Positions 1 through 8,624 of a stretch of DNA of 35,682 nt are shown one piece after another. Every line of letters begins with the position of its first letter. Positions within the stretch are counted from its first letter, which is position 1. The stretch comes from a virus. Under the pieces are notes generated by a model. It was given only the letters and a program-made list of their open reading frames with translations, had not been told where the DNA came from and searched no databases. The stretch lies in IMG/VR virus record IMGVR_UViG_3300045107_000882, positions 1-35,682 of that record, one strand, 5' to 3'. The position numbers and the translations under genes were made by a program.

Positions 1-1692
1 TTCGTATTGCGGGCCCCAGCTGGACAGATCCCAGTACCAGCGCTGCGTGGCCTTCTTCGCCGGCATATTGGCCGGCGTCGTTTCCGGATTGTCCGGTGCG
101 GTCAGGAACAGGCTGAACGAGATCGAGCACTGGCCGTTGTACATCGAGATGTAGCTGCTGCCCCAGTTGCCCTGCCACCCGTAGTTCGGCGATTGCGGAT
201 GCAGCGGGTAGGCATTCCAGTTCGCCATCCCGGAAATCGAGACGCCGCCGGCCAGGTATTTCGTCTCGCCCGGTTCCAGATGCACCCACGCCTGCCAGCC
301 CGAGGCTTGCACCACAAGTCCGACGGCGAAATCGAAGGTGTTGCCCACCTTGATCACGAAACGGAAGGTGGTGATGTTCTTCATGTCGAACACGGCATCG
401 AACAGGATGCCGGTTCCGTTCGCCGGCCACGGATAGAGCACCGGACTGCGCGTGTAGGTCACCTCGAACGGCGGGATGATGCCGTCCGTCATCCCGGGCG
501 TGTAGCTGATCAGCGACGGCATGTGCGAGAGCCAGATCGGCTTGTACGACATTTGCGCAATGCCACTCACCCCGGGTACGCTGGCATATACATAGCGCTG
601 TCCTGTCTGGTAGCCGTAGGCCAGCAGGATGTAGCGCAGTCGATAGGTGCCAGTCGTTGGTAGGCCAAGAGGAGTCGGATCCAGGGTGCCAAGCCAGTAG
701 AACCAGTCCACGTTGTAGTGCCGGATGATGCCGTTGGCGTCTACCGACATCTGTTCCCAGCCGCTCGGCCACCAGCTGTAGGTGGTCATCTGGCCGGGCG
801 AATAGTTTGAGCCGTGCACGCTCTGGTACCAGATCTGCCCGGATTCCAGATGGGTCACCTCGATCACGGCGGCGATGCCGAAGTAGCCGACACCGGTGCT
901 GACCTGATAGGAGAGCGGCTGCGTCGGATCGACCCGATCCGCGACGGCGGCCGGGATCGGTCGGGACTCGAAGCGCACCCACAGGTCGGCGACCCGGTCG
1001 ATGATGAGATGCAGGCTGCCGAGGAACTGCGAGCCGCTGCTACCGGAGAATTTCAGGGTGCGACCGTAAAGCTCGAAATACGGGTCGGGCGTCACCGTCT
1101 GCTGATCGCGCCACTCCCAGCGGAAGTTGCCGCCCCCCGGACCGTGCAGCACGTAGTTGAAGTCGACCGGCTTGGCGAAGAGCTCGCGCCGCAGCATCGG
1201 GCAGGGCGTGGGCGGCGGCGGGGGCGTCCCGCCAGCAAACGGCACGGACAGCCGGGCCTCGATGCCTTTGGACTCGGTGGTGCTACCGCGTGTCACGCCA
1301 CCCCGGTCGAGGCGACTCGATACGGTAAGGCGCAGACCCGGCTCGGGTTCCGACTGCGAGGCGTAATGACGGCTCTCGCACTGGTTGTACGCCTGGCTCA
1401 CGGCATTGTTGAGATCGCCGCTCACCTGGTCGTAGTAGCGGCGCGCCAGCGGACTGTGATCCGGCTGCGGCTGAATCCACCAGTAGCTGTTGCCGAACAG
1501 CCAGTAGAAATCGACGCCCGGCCAGTCGTAGATCCACCAGTCGCATTCGCGGCTCCGGCGTACCTCGTCCTGCGCGCTCTGCCAGGTGCAGGCGAAGAAC
1601 TCGATGGGCAGCCCTTGCTTGAGGTTGGCTTTGACCGGGCCGCCCGGGGGTGGCGTGACATCCGGCAAAGGTTCCGGCAACGGCACTCTCAT
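1..1692 (-). CDS. Phage tail protein downstream of tape measure (partial, runs off left edge)
   Basis: The frame opens with ATG at 1692-1690, overlapping the tape-measure stop as TGATG, and stays open for all 564 codons to base 1, so the C-terminus is missing. The protein starts with a Pro-rich stretch (MRVPLPEPLPDVTPPPGG), then is rich in Trp and Tyr (for example WWIYDWPGVDFYW near residue 52), with a second Pro run near residue 157. I see no clear enzymatic motif. Its place directly after the tape-measure gene is where distal-tail or tail-tip proteins are encoded in siphophages, so a tail-tip or adhesion role is inferred from position only. I do not recognise the family. The aromatic, glycine-rich, beta-like composition fits an extracellular virion protein. 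Confidence 0.75.
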   Translation of the reverse strand, partial: MRVPLPEPLPDVTPPPGGPVKANLKQGLPIEFFACTWQSAQDEVRRSRECDWWIYDWPGVDFYWLFGNSYWWIQPQPDHSPLARRYYDQVSGDLNNAVSQAYNQCESRHYASQSEPEPGLRLTVSSRLDRGGVTRGSTTESKGIEARLSVPFAGGTPPPPPTPCPMLRRELFAKPVDFNYVLHGPGGGNFRWEWRDQQTVTPDPYFELYGRTLKFSGSSGSQFLGSLHLIIDRVADLWVRFESRPIPAAVADRVDPTQPLSYQVSTGVGYFGIAAVIEVTHLESGQIWYQSVHGSNYSPGQMTTYSWWPSGWEQMSVDANGIIRHYNVDWFYWLGTLDPTPLGLPTTGTYRLRYILLAYGYQTGQRYVYASVPGVSGIAQMSYKPIWLSHMPSLISYTPGMTDGIIPPFEVTYTRSPVLYPWPANGTGILFDAVFDMKNITTFRFVIKVGNTFDFAVGLVVQASGWQAWVHLEPGETKYLAGGVSISGMANWNAYPLHPQSPNYGWQGNWGSSYISMYNGQCSISFSLFLTAPDNPETTPANMPAKKATQRWYWDLSSWGPQYE

Positions 1693-4652
1693 CACGCGCC
1701 CCTGGAGAGTTCGCGCAGCGCCTGCGCCAGTTGCATGGCCGTCTCGCGCGAGGACTGCACCGTGTGCCGCTTGCCGGCAACAAAGAAGCGCAGATCGACC
1801 ACGTCGCGGGCAGGCGTGCTCGAATCGCCGGCCATCATCGCCATCTGGCTCACCGCATTGCCTACCGCCCCGCCAGCGGCGAAGCGTGGCATGGCCGGCA
1901 GAAAGCCTGCGTTGAGCGCAGCAAAGAAAGCCTCGCCGAACTTGCGCACGGAGGCCGCCCGGATCACGAACTCACCGTGGGAGAGCAGCGCCGGCACCGA
2001 ATCCGAGGTCTCGGTGCCCGGGCCGAAGATGCGTCCCGACATTCGCCGAAACCCTTCGGCCACGGTCTGCCCACCTTCGGCCAGCTTCTGGATCAGACCG
2101 CCCTGGGCATTGGTATAGACCTTGGTGACGTAGATCGTGTGGGTGCTGGAGGTCGGGCGCAGCAGTTCCGACACGGCCGCCCGGTACTGATTCAGGTCGG
2201 GCTGCACGGTGTGGGTGGCCGAGGTCGGAGCCGACAGCACCGTCTTTGCATCCAGGGCGAACGACGCCAACTGCTGGCGGGGCTGATCGAAGGACACCAG
2301 CGCCGGGATTTCTACATTGGCGCTGGCCAGCGTGCCCTTGAGCCGGTCGATGTCGGCAATGACCTGACTCGTGTCGGCCTCGACCTTGGCGAGCAGTTGC
2401 AGGTTGTCCGTGTCGGACTTGAGTTTCTCCAGGGAGGATTGCGCTTCCTTGGTGTCGGCCTGAATCTTGGCGACCAGCTGCTGTGCCTCGGTCAGCGCTT
2501 TGAGTTTCTCGATGCCGGTCTTGGCGGCCTCGATGTCGACGTCGAGCTTGAGCTTGTCCTGCGCGAGCAATTGGCTCCGCAGCTTGTCCAGTTCGTCGGA
2601 AACAGAGGCGAGTGCCCGCTTGGCTTCGTCGGCACCCTGGCCAGCGGCGCTGGCAGCCTGCTTGTGCGCGTCGCCCAAGCCCTTCAGGGCCGCATCGGCA
2701 ATGCCGGCGGCCTCCTTGATCTCGCCGATGGCGGTCGCCGCCGCCTGGCCTTCGGACACCACGGTCTGGGTGACCGTCTTGCCGTTCTGCTCGACCTGGC
2801 GGGTCACCGCCGAGGCGGTACGTTCGGCCAGGGCGATGGCTTCCTCGGCAAGTTTGCGGGCCTGCTCGTAGTTGCCGGCGGCGAGCGCCGCACGGGCCTG
2901 CGCCTGCTTCTCGTCGATCTGGCGCAGCCGATCCTGATAGGCCGCATACTCGTCCATCCCCTTGCGGGACAGTTCTCGAATGCGATCCTCGACCGACAGC
3001 CGCAGATTGAGCCGCGCTTCGTCGGCGGCCTTCGCCGCCTGCAGGTGACGCTGCTCCTCGGCAATGAGGCGATCCACCGTGGCACGGTAGGCCGACTCCA
3101 GTTGGCTGTAGATGGCGATGCGCGCATCAATAGCCTGCCGCTCGACGGCCTGCACATCCTGGCCCGCCGCCCGCGCCAATGCCACGGCTTGGCCGTAGGT
3201 GGTTTTCCAGGCCGCCTCCATCTGCCTGGCACCGGCTTCCACGGCGGTGAGTTTCTCGCGCTCGGCGGCGAGCAGCGCCTGGGCCGATTCACGGATCGCG
3301 GCGGCCTCGGAGCGAGCGGCATTCTGCGCCGCCACTTCCTGGCGCTTGTAGTTCGACTCGATCTCGGCAACGCGGGCATCCCATATCGCCTTGATATCGG
3401 CCGCCACCTGGCGGTACGAGGCCGAGAGTTGCTTGACCGTCTCGGCCGCCTTCTTGGTTTCGGCGTCGAGCGCCTGCCGGATGGCTTCGCCGGCCTGAGT
3501 GGCCGCGCCCTGGATGGCGCGCAGGGCGTCGCTCGTTGCGGGCAGCGCGGCCTTGAGTCGCTCGGCAGCCTGTGCCGCCAGCATCATCTGGGTTTTGACG
3601 GAGAGCGTGCCGGTATTGGCCAGTTCCTCCATCGCGGCGGTCAGCTGCTCCAGTTGCTGGCGCTGGCGGTTCATCTCGTCGATGGCGCGGTTGGTTTCGC
3701 GGATGTCCTGCACCATCTTGACGATGCCGCGCCCCATCTCCCAGACGGCGACGGCGGCGAGCACTGGCAGGAAGCGCATGAAAGCGGCCTTCAAGACATT
3801 GACCGACTCCATCAGCTTGGCGACGGCGGCCACACCCTTCACCGCGAGCACGGCGACCAGTGCCTCGCCCAGCACGCGCGCGACGGTCATGATTTCCTCG
3901 CCGTGGCTCGCTACTGTCACAAGCGTGTCGGCGAGTTTCTGCAAGGCCGGCAGCGCAGCTTCGGCCACCTTCATGGCAATGCCGGACAGCGCCTGCTTGA
4001 CGGTGTCGAGGGTGTCGTTGAATTTCTCTGCGGCTTTCGCGGTGTCGCCGCTGATCTCGAGGCCAAGCTCCTTGAATTTCCGCTTGAGCTCCTCGATGCC
4101 TGCCCGCCCCTGGTTGAGGAAGGGAATCAGCTCGACGCCGCTCTTGCCGAAGATCTTCACGGCCAGCGCCGACTTCTCGGCCCCGTCGGGCATCGCCGCG
4201 AAGGCGTCGGCGAGGTCGAGCAGCACCTCCTCGGTCGGGCGCAGTTGGCCGGCGGCATCCTTGACCGAGACGCCCAGGCGGCTGAAGGCCTCGACCTGTT
4301 CCTTCGAGCCGCCCGCCGCCTCGATCATTGCGGTGGCGAGTTTTTTGATGCCGTTCGCCAAGCCTTCCAGGCTCGTTCCAGACTGCTCGGCGATGGGGCG
4401 CAACAAGGACAGCGATTCGACCGAGATGCCGGTCTTCTGCGAGAGCTTGGCGAGCTCGTCTGCGGTTTCCAGCGCGTGGTTGCCGGCGGCAACCAGTGCG
4501 CCCAGCGACAAGGCCGCGCCCAGCCCCGCCAGCACCCCGTTGACCTTGCTGGCAGCCGATGACAGCCCCTCCAGATTCGCCTTCACGGAGGCGAGCGCCG
4601 CCTTGGTCTGGTCAATCGCGGTGATGAGGATTTGGGCGCGGTCGGAGGCCAC
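1692..4652 (-). CDS. Phage tail length tape measure protein
   Basis: A 986-residue protein starting with GTG (MASDRAQILITAIDQTKAAL). The N-terminal 250 residues resemble tape-measure proteins: an early amphipathic helix, a small hydrophobic stretch (VLAGLGAALSLGALVAAG, about 39-56), and an ELAKLSQKTGISVESL motif typical of the family. A hydrophobic patch follows near 255-310, then long Ala/Glu/Lys/Gln-rich helices predicted as coiled coil from about 320 to 780. The C-terminus (LLSHGEFVIRAASVRKFGEAFFAALNAG) is also typical of tape measures. It sits between the tail chaperone/DUF6441-like genes and a tail-tip candidate, the expected order. At the usual 1.5 angstrom per residue it would specify a tail of roughly 150 nm, a long flexible siphovirus tail (inference). 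Confidence 0.95.
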   Translation of the reverse strand: MASDRAQILITAIDQTKAALASVKANLEGLSSAASKVNGVLAGLGAALSLGALVAAGNHALETADELAKLSQKTGISVESLSLLRPIAEQSGTSLEGLANGIKKLATAMIEAAGGSKEQVEAFSRLGVSVKDAAGQLRPTEEVLLDLADAFAAMPDGAEKSALAVKIFGKSGVELIPFLNQGRAGIEELKRKFKELGLEISGDTAKAAEKFNDTLDTVKQALSGIAMKVAEAALPALQKLADTLVTVASHGEEIMTVARVLGEALVAVLAVKGVAAVAKLMESVNVLKAAFMRFLPVLAAVAVWEMGRGIVKMVQDIRETNRAIDEMNRQRQQLEQLTAAMEELANTGTLSVKTQMMLAAQAAERLKAALPATSDALRAIQGAATQAGEAIRQALDAETKKAAETVKQLSASYRQVAADIKAIWDARVAEIESNYKRQEVAAQNAARSEAAAIRESAQALLAAEREKLTAVEAGARQMEAAWKTTYGQAVALARAAGQDVQAVERQAIDARIAIYSQLESAYRATVDRLIAEEQRHLQAAKAADEARLNLRLSVEDRIRELSRKGMDEYAAYQDRLRQIDEKQAQARAALAAGNYEQARKLAEEAIALAERTASAVTRQVEQNGKTVTQTVVSEGQAAATAIGEIKEAAGIADAALKGLGDAHKQAASAAGQGADEAKRALASVSDELDKLRSQLLAQDKLKLDVDIEAAKTGIEKLKALTEAQQLVAKIQADTKEAQSSLEKLKSDTDNLQLLAKVEADTSQVIADIDRLKGTLASANVEIPALVSFDQPRQQLASFALDAKTVLSAPTSATHTVQPDLNQYRAAVSELLRPTSSTHTIYVTKVYTNAQGGLIQKLAEGGQTVAEGFRRMSGRIFGPGTETSDSVPALLSHGEFVIRAASVRKFGEAFFAALNAGFLPAMPRFAAGGAVGNAVSQMAMMAGDSSTPARDVVDLRFFVAGKRHTVQSSRETAMQLAQALRELSRGA

Positions 4653-4655
4653 GGC

Positions 4656-5309
4656 TTACAGACCTTGTGCGTTCAGTTGTTGCAGGATGGCGGTGGAGAG
4701 CTTGGGTAGTTGCGAGCGCACGAGGCCGGGCAGATCGAAGCGTCCGCGCAGAGTCACCGAGGGCACGAGCACGGCGATGGGGATCTCCTGACCCCGCTTG
4801 ATCGACTTCGCGCCGGTGCGGCCGCGCTCCGCCCGCTTGAAGCGGCGCAACTCGGCTCCGTTGTCCTGGATGTTCTCGGCCATCAGGATCACGCGGCCGT
4901 TCTTCTCGATGAAGAAGGCATTGCCGGCGCGCATCAGGCCGTCGATCACGCGCCGGAAGGCCTTGCGGCCGATGCGCTGGTGCTCGGGCAGGAGCGGAAT
5001 CAGCAAGCGGCCGCCGATGGTGCCGCCACGGACGTGGATGCCCAGCCAGGGGATCTTCGAGCCGATCAGTAGCGCCGGGAATTTCTCGGGGCTGCCGGCG
5101 TAGAGCTTGTACCGCATCGATTTCACGAACCCGGCCTTGCGCACCTTGAAGGCCGACTGCATCCGGGCGCGGGCCGTATCGGCGATCTCCTTGCCTGCGG
5201 TCTTCATGCCGGCCTCGACCGCCTTGCGGATCGCCCGACGCTTCTCAGGCACCCAGCTGTCGAGCCGCTTCGGATCGAGTAGTCCTGACGTGGTGAGGGA
5301 CAGCTTCAC
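4656..5309 (-). CDS. Phage minor tail / head-tail protein, DUF6441-like
   Basis: A 217-residue basic protein starting with GTG at 5309 that overlaps the stop of the frameshifted chaperone frame (GTGA). It is rich in Arg/Lys at the N-terminus (PKRLDSWVPEKRRAIRKAVEAGMKT) and has a central Gly-rich hydrophobic strand region (WLGIHVRGGTIGGRLLIPLL, about 88-107). It lies between the G/GT chaperones and the tape measure. I recall proteins of this pattern annotated as DUF6441 in proteobacterial siphophages; the assignment is from memory. A structural or assembly role in the tail is inferred from position. An HK97 gp10-like tail-completion role is possible but less likely, as that function normally lies upstream of the tail tube. 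Confidence 0.7.
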   Translation of the reverse strand: MKLSLTTSGLLDPKRLDSWVPEKRRAIRKAVEAGMKTAGKEIADTARARMQSAFKVRKAGFVKSMRYKLYAGSPEKFPALLIGSKIPWLGIHVRGGTIGGRLLIPLLPEHQRIGRKAFRRVIDGLMRAGNAFFIEKNGRVILMAENIQDNGAELRRFKRAERGRTGAKSIKRGQEIPIAVLVPSVTLRGRFDLPGLVRSQLPKLSTAILQQLNAQGL

Positions 5310-5877
5310 GGCTTGATTTCCCGGGCGAGCGACTTGATCTCGGCCCCGCCGCCGCGTGTCGCGGTGACGAGGAGCGCGAACTGGACGGCCAGTTCCTCGC
5401 GCTCGGCACGCTCGGCGGCGGCGAGAAACGCCCGCACCTGCGCCAGCGTGTAGCTCAGGACGTCGGGGTAACGGTGGCCGGATCGGAGGAGTCGGCCGAT
5501 GGCGTCGCTCCAGGGATCACCGTGCCGATCCGCTGGCTGACCCGTGTGATCTCCGGCACCACGCGGCGGATAAAAAAATCCACGTTCGCCCCGAACACCG
5601 CCTCGGCCAGCCGGATCGCGTCGTCCAGGGCGAGATTCGACACCCACTCCGGCGGTCGGCGGCAGGCGATGGCCAGCGCCAGGATCACCGACTCGCCGTC
5701 CTCGGACAGCAGGCGCAGCCAGTCGGGATCGGGGCCGAGCTTCCCGGCGAAGGGACGCACGGTGCGGGCGAAGATAGGCAACTCGCCTACCCGGAGCGGC
5801 GTGATGTCGAGCGTCTCGCCGCCGACGATCACGGTCTCGGGAACGGGCGGCAGCGCGGCAAAGGTCTCGTAAGTCAT
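5306..5877 (-). CDS. Tail assembly chaperone, -1 frameshift fusion (gpGT-like)
   Basis: The first codons are shared with the short chaperone up to ...ANVDFF. At that point the mRNA has seven consecutive U (genome 5578-5572, frame xxT TTT TTT). A -1 slip there moves translation to an open frame that continues YPPRGAGDH... for 88 codons to a TGA at 5308-5306. The fusion would be 193 residues from GTG at 5886, or 190 from ATG at 5877. The extension ends with a charged helix (AQVRAFLAAAERAEREELAV) like other T domains. The extension frame has no good start of its own, and its stop overlaps the next gene's GTG. This is the classic G/GT arrangement of siphophages; the efficiency of slippage cannot be read from sequence. 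Confidence 0.85.
5455..5877 (-). CDS. Tail assembly chaperone, short form (lambda gpG-like)
   Basis: The 0-frame product starts MTYETFAALPPVPETVIVGGE and ends near PATVTPTS (140 residues). A GTG at 5886 overlaps the tail-tube stop as GTGA, but ATG at 5877 has GGTGATC, a match to the extended Shine-Dalgarno sequence, three bases upstream, so either start is possible. Position between the tail tube and tape measure, small size and the overlapping -1 frame downstream all match lambda G/T-type chaperones, which bind the tape measure and keep it soluble until the tube polymerises around it. The alternative product made by frameshifting is listed separately. Confidence 0.85.
   Translation of the reverse strand: MTYETFAALPPVPETVIVGGETLDITPLRVGELPIFARTVRPFAGKLGPDPDWLRLLSEDGESVILALAIACRRPPEWVSNLALDDAIRLAEAVFGANVDFFIRRVVPEITRVSQRIGTVIPGATPSADSSDPATVTPTS
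5572..5578 (-). promoter_or_regulatory. Slippery heptamer for programmed -1 ribosomal frameshift
   Basis: Seven T on the minus strand, in frame as GAT TTT TTT ATC. Both the P-site and A-site tRNA(Phe) can re-pair after a -1 shift. It lies at the only place where the chaperone frame can pass into the overlapping open extension frame. GC-rich sequence follows (CCGCCGCGTGGTGCC), but I did not identify a specific pseudoknot. Confidence 0.85.
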
Positions 5878-5882
5878 GGCGA

Positions 5883-6638
5883 TCACCCGAGCTGCACGAT
5901 GCGGCCGAACTGGCCGAGCATCGCGTCGTAGGGCTTCGTGGAATCGGCCAGCAGCGAGCCTTCCAGCTCGAACTTGTTGAGGTCGTTCGAGATGATGTCG
6001 AACTTCTTCAACGGGTCGAAGGCCACGCGGTAGAGCTCGATCAGCACCTTGGCGTTGCCGGCGGCGGTGTTCACCCCTTCGAGACGCAGGAAGCGTTCGG
6101 GCAGGGGCTGGGTGAAGATACCGATCTCGGTCACCGCGCCGAAGGTGTAGCTCGCCTTGAACGGCGGCGTGAGGCCGGTGATGTCCAGAAACTGGACGGC
6201 ACCGAAATCCTCGTCGGCCGTGTAGTGCGTGCCGGGTGTCAAGGTCGCCGGCGTGCCGGCCGAATCGACCACGGTCAGCGCCGACACCTTGGGGTGCGCC
6301 AGGAAGTAGCGGTCGCCCACCACCGGCGCCGCCCCGCCCACCGGCTCGCCGGTGACGCTGCCGCCGGCATCGCTGACATGGCTGCCATAGAGGGCGAGCG
6401 ACAAGTTCTCCTTGGTGAATTCCTCGATGGTGAGCGCGACGGTGGCGGATTTCTGCTTGACCAGGCGCAGGTCGACCGCGCGCTGGCCGGTCTGGCTCTC
6501 GTAGTGTTCGATCACGTCGGTCTTGAGGGCCAGCGATAGATCGGCGACGTTGCCAGGCGTGCGTACATTGATCGGCTCGCCGTTGGCGTTGCGTTCGCCG
6601 AGATAGACGCGGCCCTGGAAGGAAGCGTAGTAGGACAT
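5883..6638 (-). CDS. Major tail tube protein
   Basis: A 251-residue protein with ATG start, preceded by AAGGAG nine bases upstream; that site also overlaps the stop of the upstream small gene. Sequence MSYYASFQGRVYLGERNANGEP, followed by an alternation of beta-type segments and a C-terminal LEGSLLADSTKPYDAMLGQFGRI, resembles phage tail-tube subunits. Location directly before the G/GT chaperones matches the major tail protein in lambda-like gene order. The product would polymerise in hexameric rings around the tape measure. Length fits the family. The region around GTPATLTPGTHYTADEDFG (about 128-146) looks like an inserted Ig-like surface loop, which is common in tail tubes (inference). Confidence 0.88.
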   Translation of the reverse strand: MSYYASFQGRVYLGERNANGEPINVRTPGNVADLSLALKTDVIEHYESQTGQRAVDLRLVKQKSATVALTIEEFTKENLSLALYGSHVSDAGGSVTGEPVGGAAPVVGDRYFLAHPKVSALTVVDSAGTPATLTPGTHYTADEDFGAVQFLDITGLTPPFKASYTFGAVTEIGIFTQPLPERFLRLEGVNTAAGNAKVLIELYRVAFDPLKKFDIISNDLNKFELEGSLLADSTKPYDAMLGQFGRIVQLG

Positions 6639-6644
6639 GCTGGA

Positions 6645-6842
6645 TTACTCCTTGGTGGTCTTGACGGCCTTTGCCGTGGCATCGGGCGCGTCCGATGCCG
6701 GCTCGGGGCGATGGGTGGCGGGTTCGGCGATGCGTTGGTCGATCAGCCAGCGGGCGGCGTGCTCGTCCACGTCGATGACGTGGCCGGCGGGATAGGCCAC
6801 CCCGGCATGGGTGTGGGTGACCTTGAGTTTCAGCTTGGGCAT
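6645..6842 (-). CDS. Small phage protein, DUF7210-like
   Basis: A 65-residue protein with ATG start and AAGGAGG five bases upstream. It begins MPKLKLKVTHTHAGVAYPAGHVIDVDEHAARWLIDQRIAEP, the pattern of a short phage family (a beta-hairpin of the form 'kVkVt..t.hG..y.pGd.i.v.e..A..Li..G.A') that I recall as DUF7210-like. The tail is low-complexity Ala/Thr/Lys. It sits between the terminator-like gene and the tail tube in the late operon, so it is probably a virion-assembly accessory; its function is unknown. Confidence 0.75.
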   Translation of the reverse strand: MPKLKLKVTHTHAGVAYPAGHVIDVDEHAARWLIDQRIAEPATHRPEPASDAPDATAKAVKTTKE

Positions 6843-6843
6843 G

Positions 6844-7272
6844 TCAGCCTCCTTGAGTGATGTCGGATACGAGGGTGCGGTAGGTGATGCGATAAAGGGC
6901 CGGGATGGCGATGGCGTCGATGTCGGCGTCTTCCGCCTGGTAGTCGGCGTCCATCTCGGAGATATTCAGCGCCAGGCCGCCGAGGGTGGGATCGGCGAAT
7001 AGCGCCACATGGGCTCGGCAGATCAGGTCGTCGGCCACGGCATGGCCATCGACCGGATCGCGGGCATGGCCGAGGAGGCGCACGACGAGGTCGCGCTCCA
7101 TGCGGTCGTTGCTGCGCTTCACTGGGGCATCGGATTCGATGAGCACGACGAGAACCGGCGTCTGCTCGCGAGGAATGGCCGTGGTCGGCTGGCGCAGCAC
7201 GGTGACGGGTGCTACCGCCGCCTGGCAACGCGCCTGCACTTCACGCACGATGCGTTCGCGTACCGAGATCAT
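6844..7272 (-). CDS. Tail terminator / minor tail protein U-like
   Basis: A 142-residue protein. The ATG at 7272 (MISVRERIVREVQARCQ) overlaps the previous stop as ATGA and is preferred over an in-frame start at 7299. The order head-tail adaptor, this gene, tail tube is that of the tail terminator (lambda U / HK97 gp10 type), which caps the tail tube and joins it to the head. The sequence has an amphipathic N-terminal helix and strands such as TPVLVVLIES and DAIAIPALYRITYRT, in line with the alpha/beta fold of that group, but similarity is weak by eye. The assignment rests mainly on gene order. Confidence 0.7.
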   Translation of the reverse strand: MISVRERIVREVQARCQAAVAPVTVLRQPTTAIPREQTPVLVVLIESDAPVKRSNDRMERDLVVRLLGHARDPVDGHAVADDLICRAHVALFADPTLGGLALNISEMDADYQAEDADIDAIAIPALYRITYRTLVSDITQGG

Positions 7273-7556
7273 GAAAGCCTCGCGAGCTTCGCCCGGCACT
7301 CGGCTCCGTCACGCAATGCCATCACCTCCCGCACGCGGTAGGGCTGGCCCGCGATCTCTATCGTGTCACCGACGGCGAGCTGCAGACGCTCGCTCGGAAA
7401 CTCGATCTCGTAGTCGCGGGAGAGCGACAAGCCGTCGAGCACCGTTTCGTCCGGCGCACGGAAGGCCGCCTGCACCGTGACCGCTCCGACCTTGACGGCG
7501 GTGAGCAGCCCGCAGCGCGCGGCCGCGTCGTAGAGGTCGGCGACGCTCATCCCCAT
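7269..7556 (-). CDS. Head-tail joining protein, lambda gpFII-like
   Basis: Start ATG at 7556 overlaps the capsid gene stop as TGATG; a second ATG at 7550 (MSVADLYDAAARCGL) is equally plausible. The product has about 95 residues. The C-terminal part reads GDTIEIAGQPYRVREVMALRDGAECRAKLARL, which parallels the GDTLTIGEENFWVDRVSPDDGGSCHLWLGRG region of lambda FII. FII completes the head and provides the tail-attachment surface. Position just after the major capsid gene agrees. Confidence 0.82.
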   Translation of the reverse strand: MGMSVADLYDAAARCGLLTAVKVGAVTVQAAFRAPDETVLDGLSLSRDYEIEFPSERLQLAVGDTIEIAGQPYRVREVMALRDGAECRAKLARLS

Positions 7557-8560
7557 CACGCCGCCGTCAGCCGCACCAGCACGCCGGGGCGATGGCACAT
7601 CGGCAGCGGGTTGGACTGGGTGTGCAGATCCGTGCCGCGATCGAACTTCCTCGGCTCCTGCTTGGCGTAGAGCGGCTGGCCGAGGGTGTTCACCGTCTCG
7701 TTGAAGTCCGCCGGCGCGAAGTAGGTGGCGAAGGTGTCGACCGTGCCGAGCGGGAAGGCATGGGCCTCGCCGGGGGCGATGAACTTGCGCACCGTACCGT
7801 TGATGTCGCTCGCCTGGCCGCGATACTCCTCGAAGGTGATACCGGCGAAGGTGAAGCCCGCGCGCACGTCGTTGATCAGAATCGCCCCTTGCTGCCAGTT
7901 GGCATAGGCCTCCTTGACCGTCTTGTGAGTGGTGAGCGCCCGGAAGAACTCGGGCGAGCAGAGCACGTGCACACCGGTCATGAACTCGCCCTTGAGGTTG
8001 TCCTCGATTTCGGCGAGCACGTCGTAGCAGTGGCCCTTGACGTCGCTGTTGGCGTTGGCGAGATCGAAGTTGATCGACGTCTGGGACAGGCCGAACTCGG
8101 TGTAGAGGTCGTAGATCGTGCTGCCGTCGGCGTCCAGGATCTGGCCTTTGAGCGCGCCCATGCGCAGGTGCTCCAGGGTGATGGCATGTTTGTTCCGCAT
8201 GGTCTCCAGATGCCGCGCCATCACGCCGGAAATCGCTTCCATCTCCGTCTCCGAGCCGAAGGCGCGGATGCCCTGCACTTCCTCGGGCAGCACTACGTCG
8301 TCGTGCGGGATGTGGGGGATGACGAAGGAGCGCAGCTTGCGGGTGCCGCGCTCGCCCACGGTGCCCGGCGAGCCGGGCGGTTTGGTCGGCAGGAGGTTCA
8401 GCCGTCCGGCGTACTCCTCGACGATGATCTGCCGGGTGCGCACGGGCTTGGCCGGAAAGAGGCCCAGCTGCTCGATGCGGCCGTAGCGGTTGGGAATGAG
8501 GTTGATGGCCGTGGTGAGGCTCGCCATCGAGAAGCCGGGGTTGTCGAAGGGATTCTGCAT
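7556..8560 (-). CDS. Major capsid protein, lambda gpE family
   Basis: A 334-residue protein (MQNPFDNPGFSMASLTTAINLIPNRYGRI) with GGAG before the ATG. It has the hallmarks of the lambda E family: N-terminal FsmasLT.aIN..pn.ygri, a central segment HDDVVLPEEVQGIRAFGSE, the conserved THKTVKEAYANWQQGA stretch and a C-terminal KFDRGTDLHTQSNPLPMCHRPGVLVRL. Length is typical. The gene lies directly after decoration protein gpD and before gpFII, the exact lambda order. It builds the HK97-fold capsid lattice. A strong hairpin between gpD and this gene could tune their relative transcript levels. Confidence 0.95.
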   Translation of the reverse strand: MQNPFDNPGFSMASLTTAINLIPNRYGRIEQLGLFPAKPVRTRQIIVEEYAGRLNLLPTKPPGSPGTVGERGTRKLRSFVIPHIPHDDVVLPEEVQGIRAFGSETEMEAISGVMARHLETMRNKHAITLEHLRMGALKGQILDADGSTIYDLYTEFGLSQTSINFDLANANSDVKGHCYDVLAEIEDNLKGEFMTGVHVLCSPEFFRALTTHKTVKEAYANWQQGAILINDVRAGFTFAGITFEEYRGQASDINGTVRKFIAPGEAHAFPLGTVDTFATYFAPADFNETVNTLGQPLYAKQEPRKFDRGTDLHTQSNPLPMCHRPGVLVRLTAA

Positions 8561-8580
8561 TTCGGGTCTCCAGAAGTAGG

Positions 8581-8604
8581 AAACCCGCCGGGCGGCGGGT
8601 TTTT
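8581..8604 (+). terminator. Hairpin between capsid and decoration genes, terminator-like on the plus strand
   Basis: AAACCCGCC, then a GGGC loop, then GGCGGGTTT form a perfect 9-bp stem, followed by a T run (8600-8604). Read on the plus strand this is a good intrinsic terminator and would stop transcription entering the phage late operon from the left. On the minus strand the same stem is followed by only three T, so it would act at most as a weak attenuator between gpD and gpE. Confidence 0.6.
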
Positions 8605-8624
8605 CGGGGGATGAGAGGGGCTGC

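Noticed and set aside
1731-4562. 943-codon plus-strand open frame opposite the tape measure
   Set aside because: Antisense shadow of a GC-rich coding gene; composition rich in Gly/His/Arg/Leu with no domain or ribosome site.
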